38,122 nt of DNA. Origin: Elysia marginata. Lineage: Eukaryota; Mollusca; Gastropoda; Plakobranchidae. The stretch is from assembly GCA_019649035.1 (NCBI GenBank), contig BMAT01008239.1, positions 195,049 through 233,170 of the forward strand, given 5' to 3'. Of this stretch, positions 11,341-23,600 are shown piece after piece (the first letter of the stretch is position 1; every line of letters starts with the position of its first letter). The notes below the pieces were generated by a model. It was not told the DNA's origin and searched no databases. It was given only the letters and a program-made list of their open reading frames with translations. Position numbers and translations under genes: made by a program.

Positions 11341-14300
11341 ATTCATTTATTGACTTTTGGTTACAAAACCACATAATCAGAGGGTAGATCATATTATATG
11401 TGTATTGACCAATTCTAAACAACACAAGAAAGGCTCACACACTACATAGTTATGAATATAATATCTTATTTACAAAATTAAAATAAAGGAAGAGTTAAAA
11501 CATCATCACAAATGAACAAATAATAAAAGTATGAAATACAAAATATCAAGCGGAGGAATTTTTTTTTTTTTTGGGAGACCATCATAATATTAGGTCACTA
11601 TCATTGACGTGGAATCCAAGTAAAGGTCTGGACTAGGCATAGACAAAGAAAATAAGTGACTAAAGCATTATCCTGGCTACAAACTTGATGACGTCATAAA
11701 AAGCCCATGCCCAACAAGATTGGCACAAAGACATAGATCTCAACCTTCCACTTCAATAATACAGACCCCCGTTTGTATATTACAGAAATGGAATATCTTT
11801 CCTCATAAATAATACAGACCCCCACCTTGACATTATTCAGGTAGAAAGCTTTACATCATGTTTGGCAAAACTAGCAAAAGAAGTAAGACAAAACCTTCCA
11901 CCTATGAACAGACCCTGGTATTATTTACATGGATTCCATATCAACAATTAGTTTCAGAATGTTATTTTACTCAAAGGACTCAGTAAAAGCAAAACAAAAT
12001 GTAAACTAAACTTTTAAATGACAAGAAAGTGGCCTAAGTTGACAATTACTTTTTACATTCCTGCTGAATATTGTAAGCAAAAGCAATCATAACCTGCTAG
12101 ATGGACACTTTTAGGTCTTTTATAGGGATTCAACATTCAATATATGATTTTAATGCTCAGACGCAAATTCAAGGCATTTGGAAATTAAAACAACAACATA
12201 GTATTAATTCTTTTGATAAGCATCCCAACATCTTTTACTTATATAATTTTATGTTTTGCAATCATTTTAAATGACTCTAATATCCATATGTTAACATTCA
12301 TAGGACTAAGGAGTTTAAGTAATTTCAAAATTTAACTTTTCTAAGTTTAAAGAAAAAAAAAGTTAAGCAGAAGTAGGGCAGTCGTCAAAACGATATAGCC
12401 AAAATCTTTTCCTTTTTGTGATGCAATGAGAAGAGACTTACAGCAGTAGTACTTTTTTTTTCTTAGTTAATAAAAATGACAACAATAAAACAAACTACTT
12501 TTAACAAAGTTTACTAAAGAATTGAACAAATTCCTATCGTTTCATGTAATAGTTTTTGTTGTAAGAAGAACATTTATGTATTTTTTCCTCCACTGACCAA
12601 AAAAACCATGAAGATGTGGAATTAATGAAACGTAACTAAAAGAATTATATTATAAAAAATGGCACCTATAAAACGTTGCCATCATCAAAGTGGTCTTAGT
12701 TTTGGGGTAAAGTACAGCTCTTTCCTGCTTTAATAATAATAAAAAAATTTCCTCCTCTTTGAATCTAAAGTGTAAGTTAACGATACAGAGTATTAATATT
12801 TACAACTATTGTAATCATAATAATACACATAATTAAAACAAAACTTTATTTCTTTTATACAAACATGATTTGCTTTAAAATTTAAAGTAAGTTCAATAAA
12901 ATCTGTTACAGCATAAAGAAAAAGTGGCATAATCATAGGCATATAGGTGGCACAAGGACCATCTCAGCTACATGTACATTATTTGCGACCCTATAAAAAG
13001 TAAATTAAAAAAAAATTGAACAGGTACACTGGGCTACAGATTTTCATTTCCTGCTCAAAATAAATCACAATGTTGATCACAACCTTCTACTTCTCAGCGT
13101 GCAAAACAAGTCACTTAAAAAACAAAAGGACAAATAATCCTGGACACAGAACTAATCGGAAGATAGCATACAGCATTTTATCTTCACAGATTTGAAAAAC
13201 CTTGCTCACTCTATCATCCACACATAAGTTTCTTCTTACAAATGAAAGAACCTAAAATAAACCTTCCCTGTTCTGGATAAAAAAAATATTGCCTAATTTT
13301 TTCATAAATATTACTGCAATCACAATTGACACAAAAAAAATAAAAAAATTAAGAAGAGATGGAGGGCAACAGGGACCAAAAAACAAACAAACAAAACAAA
13401 ACCAGTCAGCAGAGTAATGCCTTTTCCTTGAGAAAAATGTGTGCCTGAATGGAAATTTGAAAGTATCTGTGTTTCTGAAGACTATCAGGAACAAGTAAAT
13501 CTGAGCTAGTGTAATAAAACGCAAATCAGGGAAAACTGGCCGGGAGCTTGAGTGTATCAATACACTCCAAGATCCAGCAGACTGAATACAGAAAAATAAA
13601 AGCATATCACATGATATACATGTTACTGTCCCAAAATAATATAGAATATAATTCTTTAAATGTTTCAATTTTCTGGTACTGAAGGAAAAGGAGGAATGGC
13701 GAGGGTTCATATAAGACACAGTCAGTCAGTAAGATATACCACAGCATCTGTTTATAAATTCACTTGGGAACTTTGCTCTTTGTTTTCTAAAGTAAAAAAA
13801 GCCAGATTTTGCCAAAAAATGAATTTCTTTATGACCATTACTAAAAATTTTATGGATGAGAGGCAATTGTGAACATTTGAAACTTTGTCAACAGCAGATT
13901 GAAATAATAAATTAAACAAGATATACTGCTTAAAATCAATGTCTTTCTTTAGCTCCTACATATTCAGTGTGTCATAGACAATGAAAGAAGCCTTCAAGTT
14001 GAAGAATGTTAAGTTTTACTTTTTCTCTACATCATTAAGTCCTATTTATTTCTTTTGACTTTATTTAGTAAGCTTTATGAGTTACTTTAAAATCATATGG
14101 ATCTTATTAAGTTATTTTTAACACTGAGGATTCAGTAAGTTATAATTGATTTGAGGTTAACAATATCCTTGAATAGGCAGATAATAATTATGATATCTTA
14201 AGTTATGGACCTACAAATTTTGGTATAAATATATCTTTGTACATCATTTGACAAAGCTAAGGCATCAAGCATGCAATATATGGCCATGATAAATCACCGA

Positions 14301-17300
14301 TTGATCCATTTCACAAAAAAAAAGCTTAAGAGGAAGCTTAAAAATGAACCTATGTCCAGTATTTTTCATGCCCAATCGTCATTATTCCTGTTGGTTTCCT
14401 ACAATTACATATGGAGAAATGTCCTCACCACTTTAATATAAAACCTTGCTCCTTGTTTGGAATATGGATTCATAGAAATATAATCTTGATCCATCAAGCA
14501 GTCTTTTATTTATTGTATAATACTAATTTCAAAGCCAACAAAAGTAGTTTAATTCAAAGAAATTACAATCTTTATGAACCTAGCAATATTTACAAGGGAT
14601 AAGAAATGTGATCGTGTTTATTTCATAATAAATAATTATGGTCTAAACAATTTATGTTCAAGTGCAAAACAGATGAGAGGCTTAAGACTGGAAATTGAAT
14701 TAAATGCTTGATGTATTGAAAACAATCTAAATTGTAAAAGATAACTCTTGACACCAAAGCAGATATGTTATTTTGGAAAACTCTGCTTTTGTCTGTCAGT
14801 TGCTTTTTTCTACATATTTAAAGTTCTCACAGCAGTGAGACAAGAACAATCATAAAATACGGTGATGAGTTTATCAACCCATGATAGTAATACATGAAAC
14901 TGTTTAAAAATCATAGCCATACAGCCATGTTATAGTTTGATGTTAAAAAAGGAGCTTATTGGTAAAAACAATTATAATTTTAACTTTGTTTTTTTCTTTG
15001 GAACTGAAACAAATAATTGATACCTTTTTTCAAGGGTGAAGCCTTTAGGATATTACATACGGTGAGCAAATTAAGATTACAAACTATTCAGTCATGTAAT
15101 TTCAATTTTGGAACTAAGAACTAGAACAGTTGGAAGCACATATAGCCATTATTTCTCCACCATCTTCGATTTTACGACAAAACAACTTTCATTTGGGTTA
15201 AGAAAGAAACCATTTTTGTTACTGGTGCTTTGAATAAGGAAAGGTCCTCAGTCCTCTTATTCACAGATAATGTGCAGGTTTGGAGTCAGAAGGTCCATTT
15301 GCAATAGAACTTAGTAGTAGATTAAACTTTTTGACTCTGAATCCACATATGGATGAATAAAAAAAGTTATAACAAATTGACTTTGGTCTATTGACAAAAC
15401 TTCAACAATTTGCACTCTTTATTTTTAAGATGCAGGCTTTTCTTTCTTTCTTGAAATGAAAAAAAAAAACAAACAAGTTTTATGCATTAAAACTTTTTCA
15501 ACAAAGTAACCAGAGCTGCCTACTTAAAAACCCACATGAGACAAATTAGGTATATATGACAAGCAGTTAGTAACATCAAACAGTGAAGTGAAAAGTAACT
15601 TGGCCTAGGGATTGAATCTGTAACAAAACCACAAATCTACATTTCGGATCAAGATTTGTTTACATCAGATTCCATGCTTTTGTTAATAGTCATGTCAAAA
15701 ATAAATCAGAGCTCAAAAACTGATTTTTACTTTCTTATCATATGTTTCAATATCAAACCAAAATAGACCCCCAACAGGAATTCAAGATTTCACAAAAATA
15801 GCATTCAAAACCAGATAATTATTGGAAATACTGTGACAGATATTTCAGTTATTTCAAACTATCCTTTTGGAATTCTTGTCTGTTAATTATACAAAAAATT
15901 TTGAAGTGGGTACCAAAGCCAAAGTTTTTACAGTAATAGAGACGGAACATTATTGAATTTTTTTCCTTTTTTTGGCAAGGCTATAACTTCGCAACAAACA
16001 GTATTAACTTTATTAACATAGTCGCTATATAATGTCAATTAGCTGAAAACCTCTGGAAAGACCAAAGTTTAATGCTTCTTCAATTTTTACTTCCTATTAT
16101 TACAACACTGAGTGCAGAAAAATAAATGAACAAAAAAAGAATAAATAAAAAATTTCCTCTAAAATCTTTTTCATTCAATGAAATGGAAGCAAATAGTAGA
16201 ACAGGTTAAACAAACCAGCTATTAAAAATAGAGGGTTTTTACTTAACACTTAGTAGGAGTACCTTTGTCCTTGAAAACTGACATTTTACATAGCTTACCC
16301 TTCTCGTCCAATTTAGCAATGGTCATGGATATTGAGACAGCTTTTCTTGCTAAACAATATTGTATGTCATGAGCATTAATGGTTCAAACAAATATATATA
16401 TATAAACCTTAAATTAACCACTGAAATATCTCAATGTAAAATCTAGTTTACTCATGACTTTAAATTTCAGAGTGTAGGAGCTTTAAAAAAAAAATTTGAA
16501 TGAACATTTGATAAATTGCCTGTTTTTCAAAAACTTTAAAATATGACAATTAAACATCTCAGATCTTATTTCGATAAAAAGCGAAGAAAAGACTTCTGCT
16601 TCAGCAGTTATACTTCCAATCTATGTCACTATCAGCACTTAGTTTTAAAAAATCCTATTTACCTTTTAAACCAGAGCTGGCTCTTAGCAATAACAATGCA
16701 TTCTGGAAAATTTTCACCCCTGTTCCTTGGATAATGCAAGAATACCAATACCAAGATGTGTATGCCCATTTGTTTAATGAATTAGGATTGCAACAATTAA
16801 AAAAAACCTCTCAGAGGTCTAGAATGAGAATGACTTAAAATTAATACTGTGGAAGTGTCACAGTCCTTATCTCAACAACATGGCCTATTGCAAGATGAAA
16901 AAGTAATCTGGTATTCATTTTGTTTTAAATGCATCCCTATTTGATCTTCCAAGATGGAACATTGAAACTGCAGTTTGCATATCAAGTCAAAGTGTATAAG
17001 GTGAGATTATCTTATGATAGTACTTTCTTCAAAGTTTATACAGAACAAAATGGATGTTTTCTGCAGCTTGCTCTGACAACTCAAAAAAATTTAAGAATAA
17101 AGTTCTCGGTTTTAGGTTTGCATTGGTGAGTCTAAGACGTATAATGAAGAGCATGTTTGAAAAAGGTGAAGCTGAAAGACCTTAAGTTCAAGACTTTTTG
17201 GGTTGTAACTTTAACAGCCTTTCTCTCCTTTAATTTCACATTCACATCAGTTTTAATTTCCGCATAACCTAAACAACCGTGTGTAAGCTACTGCACACAC

Positions 17301-17622
17301 ACTCTTTTCCATATCTTCTTCAATTATTCCTGAGACAATAATGCTTACCATGTCAGACAAGTTATGAAATAGCACAACATCGTTTCCATAGAAAATGAAT
17401 TTTTTTTATGTGATGTTTCTAAAATTTGATGGAAAGCCTGAGTTAAAAATGTGATTCATGGAATACCAATAGGAGAGCCAAGAAATAGGAAAATACTTCT
17501 GGTTGTACAGCATGACAAAACAATATGACATTTAAAACTCTAAATAATTATGTATTAAAAAAAACTAAACACTCACACACTGCCAACTCCTAATACTATT
17601 CTCTCCATGAATATATGAAGTG
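11341..17622 (-). other. Long noncoding stretch 3' of ZRANB1; possible long 3' UTR
   Basis: About 6.3 kb with no gene, transposon or SINE that I can recognise, directly downstream of the ZRANB1 stop. On the minus strand it is U-rich and has several AATAAA signals (for example near 15419, 14506 and 12844). The last is at 11346-11351, followed within about 40 bases by a GTTGTTGTTG tract, a typical downstream element for cleavage. It may be 3' UTR in part or whole; this is inference, since the sequence alone cannot show transcription. Confidence 0.35.
11346..11351 (-). terminator. Candidate distal poly-A signal for ZRANB1
   Basis: AATAAA on the minus strand, followed by a GT-rich (GTTGTTG) tract about 40 bases downstream. 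Nearer AATAAA copies could be used instead. Confidence 0.25.
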
Positions 17623-20600
17623 TCACTCATCATCACTCTCGCCATCACTAGAGAAAGTGCTGCCTTTATGGCCTTGTGATCCCGTGGGCTGTGCCTGAAG
17701 CTGCCGGTACAGGTCCATCCACTCATCCACCATCTGCTTCACTGTGGCTGGACGTCGTCCTAACCTTTGATTGGCCACCAAAAGACCTCCTTTTGTTTTC
17801 TGACAATGCAGCCATTCTTTCAGGACACTTTCTTCTTTACCAATCTGAAAAAATAATGACATTAGCATATGAAAATTAATAATAAAAAAAACTATGCCAA
17901 ATATATACAGAAGTGAACCACCCAAGATGGTGTGAGATTATTACTATCATTTTAAAAGACAAACTGTTTGACAATATAAAGTGAAAAAAAAGAGTAAAAC
18001 TCTATGAATAAATAGTTTATCTTAGTCCAAGTTATTAGACTTAGGCTCCAGACATATATACAAAAAGAAATAATGCACCAGAGGCAAATAGTTTACATTG
18101 ATCATTTAATTATGTATTGGCTACAGTTGCAAAGAAGGATTGTCTCCAATGATGCCAAAATGAAAGAATTTTTTTTTGTTTTTCTAAAGCATCAAATAAA
18201 AGTGGGAACATTTAGAGAAGCAACAGTTTTGAATTCTAAACATGTTGTTTTAACTACGTTTCTTTGAATTTTTGAAATTTTTAATACATTGTTTTCTTTA
18301 TCTTCTTTTTTCTTGTATTGTGTGCATTCATTTTCATCTTAAACTTTATTTGAAAATTTCAGATTACTTAGTATACATGTGTTGGAAATCCTGTCTATCT
18401 TCTGGCACATAATGTATGACATTCTGCCAAAACATTATCCTTTGGCTCTCCAAATCACCTGATACAAATAAGGAGTTTCTCGCATTAACCCCTTCGTGCC
18501 ATACATGACGTACGACGTACGTCATATTTTCTTCATTAAATACAGTGACAAGATGCCATACATGACGTACAACGTACGTCATGCTTTTTGTGCTAAGATG
18601 CCATACATGACGTACGCTCGTACAGCGTACGTCATGACAATCGATAGAATAGTGAAAAATCGTCAAAGCCTATGCTAAAGTTACTTAGAAATTTGAATTT
18701 ATCGATATTTTTTCCTTATAAATCAACTTTTCTTATAACAGACCTGCCAACCAGTATTTTGCTTCACAGTACTATTAGGGTTNNNNNNNNNNNNNNNNNN
18801 NNNNNNNNNNNNNNNNNNNNNNNNNNNNNNNNNNNNNNNNNNNNNNNNNNNNNNNNNNNNNNNNNNNNNNNNNNNNNNNNNNNNNNNNNNNNNNNNNNNN
18901 NNNNNNNNNNNNNNNNNNNNNNNNNNNNNNNNNNNNNNNNNNNNNNNNNNNNNNNNNNNNNNNNNNNNNNNNNNNNNNNNNNNNNNNNNNNNNNNNNNNN
19001 NNNNNNNNNNNNNNNNNNNNNNNNNNNNNNNNNNNNNNNNNNNNNNNNNNNNNNNNNNNNNNNNNNNNNNNNNNNNNNNNNNNNNNNNNNNNNNNNNNNN
19101 NNNNNNNNNNNNNNNNNNNNNNNNNNNNNNNNNNNNNNNNNNNNNNNNNNNNNNNNNNNNNNNNNNNNNNNNNNNNNNNNNNNNNNNNNNNNNNNNNNNN
19201 NNNNNNNNNNNNNNNNNNNNNNNNNNNNNNNNNNNNNNNNNNNNNNNNNNNNNNNNNNNNNNNNNNNNNNNNNNNNNNNNNNNNNNNNNNNNNNNNNNNN
19301 NNNNNNNNNNNNNNNNNNNNNNNNNNNNNNNNNNNNNNNNNNNNNNNNNNNNNNCTGCACTATTTAGGTGTTGTAAAAGTGTTGGTTATGACTGTAACAG
19401 TTTGGGTTGTTCTTTCAGGCCATTTGATTTTTACTCTTTGGTTTTAAAGTAGGAAAACAAATAGCTTGATAAAATAACACTAATGTTAATTAGGATTGTA
19501 CTGACCTCTGACCCTGACAGGAAGTGAACGTGAAGCAGCTGGCCCTGGCAGTCGACCAGAGGCAGGAGAATTGTTTGCTCTTCCTCGTCTATAGACTGAG
19601 TGTTGGCACCAGCTCCACCACACAAATCTCCATCATCTGTATCAATCTCCATGGGCACCAGAGCTGAAAAGTGTCCCCTAGTGTAGCCCAGAGCCACAGG
19701 GTTCTTCCAGCAGAAAGAGGAATCCCACAACAGGGGCAGGTAAACTCCTAAACACAAAATGTAAATGCATGATTACTAAGCAAAGATGCCATATGGGTTT
19801 ACAAGTTTGCATTTGATAGTGTTTAAAATTAAAGATTAGGCAAACAACAAAAAACATCAAGCCATTTTGGAGGCACCGCAAATGACTAAACAAAATGTTA
19901 TGTACTTTTCCTTGACGAACATGACAAACATACTACCAAATTTGGGAATTTCTCTACCACAACTTGGTTTATTGCAGTAAAATATTTAAGAAAAAACAAC
20001 CTTTTGTATTAAGTTAATAAATACAGTTATGAAGTAGATGCAGAGTGCAATTATAAAGTAGAATTTAAGTGTGTTGATATTTAATAGCAATGACTTCTCT
20101 TAATAAACTCATGAATACGTAGAACTAAACATTATAAGATAAATATACAAATATAATAGTAGTATGATCGGACCTAAACTAATAAAATTCTTGTAAAAAT
20201 ATCTGATGATTATAATACCTTGGAATTTCGCAAAGCCTAATGTTTCTCCACGAAAACTTTTCACATATTTAACTCCATACACAATGATTGGACGGCGAAG
20301 GATATGGGCGAGGGCAAATATATGAGTTTGCTCAAGTGAGGCACCTGAAAGTATAAATTTGATACTAGATTAAGAAAAACTGTTTTGCAAAGATTCACTA
20401 AAAACATTTTTAAAACAACAATAATCAGGATAGGTGGTTTACAACTATGAACAAAAAACTTTAAAAGTTCTTGCTGCTTCACATACATGTAACAACTATT
20501 GGTCAAAATTTTCATTTTTTTTCCATTGATCTCAAGACTCCTCAAAAAGAATAAGAGAAGAAAAAAGAATACTTCACTATGGCTGACTTACCTGGTTGAC

Positions 20601-23600
20601 TAGAAAGACTTGACAGGCTAATACAGCCCAGTTTAGAAAGACTAAGTAATATGGCACTGCTATGCTGCTACTAAAACTTTTTAGTTTAACCAATAAGCTA
20701 CTTGGCAAAGAGAAACAAGCCACCCTTCCAGATTTTGTACCATTTGATAAACTTTGTGAAAATTTGATGTTATTTTTTGTTGGTAAGAGTGATAGAAGCA
20801 GATTAAACTTATGTCTGGAAAATAGCTTGGAAATTCCACCATGTGAATAATTTCATGGTCAATATTTATGTCAGTTCAAATTAATGAACAAGTCCCAGCT
20901 TAAAGAAATAATTCTTAGTTCACCAAAGAAGTCATGTCCTCTTAATCCATTGCCATAAACTTTATTTTTCCAATGTCTTGATGTTCTCCTTCCTAATATT
21001 ACCATGATCATTAAGAACTCGCTTCTGCCTGGCTGTGTACCTAAAGAACTTAAAGAATCGCTCATAAAACCATCCTTAGAGAAAGACAATTGGGATAGAA
21101 ACATCTATAAGAACTATAGCACGTAACCAACTTACCTTTTCTCAGTAAAATCCTTGAAAAGGTGGTTTTAAAGTAATTATTGGAACACCTTACAAAACAT
21201 GACTGCAGAGCTTAAAGTGACAACTGATCTTTTAAATGCCACTGACAAGGGTCTGGTGTCAGTACTTGCTTTGCTTTATCTTTCTCTTGAAGCAACGAAT
21301 AAACTTGTCTGTGCTTTTGTAACTTCAAAATTAGATTATTACAATTCTCTAATGACTGACATCTATGAATGTAAAATTCTTAAATTACAGCAAGTTCAAA
21401 ACAAAGTTGCAAAATTGGTAAAAAAATATATAGAAAGAAGAGAAGTGATCATGTTACAACTTTATTGAAAGAGCTGCATTGGCTACCAAACAGGGCATTG
21501 AGTAAAAACTAGCATCTATTGTATTCCAATGTTCAAATCTTCCAAATTTTCCCTCCTATTTGAGTAGTAACTATGTTTTCATCTTCAAGGACTTTAACTG
21601 ATTGAGTCCCACTGTCCTGAGAGACTTCTACTACACCCACATTTACACTTACTTTTACTACAACAAAACTAATTGTCTATAGATCTAAACGTACACATGT
21701 ATAATCACAAAGGCAAATTGAATGTCGCGATTAACCATTAGTAACTTTGTACCGTTTTATTGATTGATTGATCGATTGAGATTTTTACAAGCCCAGTCCA
21801 TCATGAGCGATGATCTCAGGGCTTTCTAGTTCTTCAATTTTTAGCTTCTGATATCCTTCATGCTTGCAAGGCTATCCAATTATGTAAAAATATGATAAAA
21901 GTCAATTACTATTTACAAACTTTAAAGATTTCTGTACCTTGTTTTAGATTTTGCCGTACAACCCGATCTCCTTTAGATACTAAAAAATGCGAGGGGCATT
22001 GACCTCTCGAAATAGTGTATACAGATCAGTAGTTGTATAGTACTTTCGTCACATGAGCAAAAAATCAGAGCATTCCACTAAAAAGTGCTTCACCGTAAAG
22101 GGAGTGTCATACGCTATACACTGGGGCTGTTCTTCCCCTTTTAAAAGGTACTCATGTGTAATCCGTGTGTGACCAATGTGCAGTCTGGTCAACACGGGTT
22201 CTTGCCTTCGATTGAGTCTCTTAAGGTTACCTACTTTTTCTCCGAGGATTGGCTGAATCTCGTGGAGTTTATTTTCCACCTCTACATTCCATTCTGCCTG
22301 CCAGGATTGCATAGTATATCTGTTGACTCTGGGCTTTAGATCGGACCAGACGACTGAATTGCTGTCAGGCAGTTCCTTCTCTAAAGCTAGTTTGGCTAGT
22401 TCGTCTACTTTTTCATTTCCAGGTATCCCTACATGGGAGGGAATCCAAACCAGGGTGATCTTCGCCTGGGAAGGCATTTTCTTCATAAGGTTAAAAATTC
22501 GTACAACATTTTTGTTTGTAAAAACTCTCCTCTGTAAGGCCTGCACGGCCAAGAGGCTGTCAGTATATAGCACTGATTTTAAAATTCTTTTACGTTTAAA
22601 GTGCTTTTTAAGTGCTTAACTTTGTACCGAACAATGTTCGTTTTGTACTTTTACTTGGTCCCTAGATCTAAATTTAGACCTAGCTAGTGACAGCAGCTCT
22701 CGAGACTCTTTTGTTTACCATTGAGCTGCTGTGAACTGCTCGTGGGACTTAATCAGTTAAGATCAGAAAAAAAGAATTTGTTAGCCAATTCTAGTACAAA
22801 ATTGAAAACCTACGGGGACAGAGCATTTAAATTTCAGGGCCCAGATGTTTGGAAACGTCTACTCTATATCTAGATTTAAATTAGTTCTGAAGACATACTT
22901 GTTTGAAACCACAGTCAATAGCAGAAATTAATTAGGAACTCTGAATTTACATATTATCTTGTACATGTTTTTAGCTCTTCTTGTATCTATTTTTTCTTTT
23001 CAATCAATTTTTCAATTTACAAATGTATACAGTATCCATTTTGTAAGCTTGTAAGAAAGAAATTCTGTAGTTTTTATTTCGTGAAACGCTTTGAGACTTA
23101 ATTTTTTTATTATAAAAGGCGCTCTACAAATCTAGATATCATTATATCATTATAATTACTGACTCGTCTGGTTGACTAGCAAGACTAAGTAATATGGCCC
23201 ACTCATGCTTCTACTGAATCATCTGGTTGACAAGTACTATGGCCCAGTCTGCAACTGACTCACCTGGTTGACTAGCAAGGCTAAGTAATATGGCCCAGTC
23301 GTGCTGCCACTGACTCTCATCCAGTGTGAAATGCAGAGACTCAGCTTGCATCGACTCGTACTCTTTCCATCTGGGATAAAACCTGAGAAAATAATTGGCA
23401 CATGAAATAGCTGGAGAAAGACTGTTTCCAGCTAAAAAGCTTTCTGATAAATTTCAATCTTGATATTGAACTTCTATTGGTTGGGAGATCATTAAAGAAC
23501 AGTTTGAAGAGCATCTTCAGCTGGAAGCATCTCTAATTGCACCTATAGAAAAGAGAGCTAGTTTACCCCATCTCATACTTGTGCATATACAAGAGTTTAC

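Larger units (their letters stand above)
20345..23263 (-). other. ZRANB1 intron holding nested LINEs and exon-edge duplicates
   Basis: Intron between the exon ending LSLASQPG and the exon starting ASLEQTHIF. Most of it is two retrotransposons inserted one inside the other. It also has degenerate copies of the upstream exon's 3' edge at both sides of the outer LINE. Confidence 0.8.

Noticed and set aside
12658-12675. GGCACCTATAAAA as a solo end of the 6.3-7.9 kb transposon
   Set aside because: Only about nine bases match, with no subterminal similarity; chance is likely.
13252-13719. A 155-residue hydrophobic minus-strand open frame
   Set aside because: Phe/Ile-rich translation of A-rich DNA, no motif, no splice partner, and inside the repeat-poor downstream stretch.
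18506-18640. Repeat-spacer pattern that might suggest a CRISPR array
   Set aside because: Only three units, each itself a near-perfect palindrome, in an animal intron directly inside a TTAA transposon end; transposon subterminal repeats explain it.
18672-19367. Open frames of about 200 residues across the gap
   Set aside because: They consist almost wholly of N-derived unknown residues.
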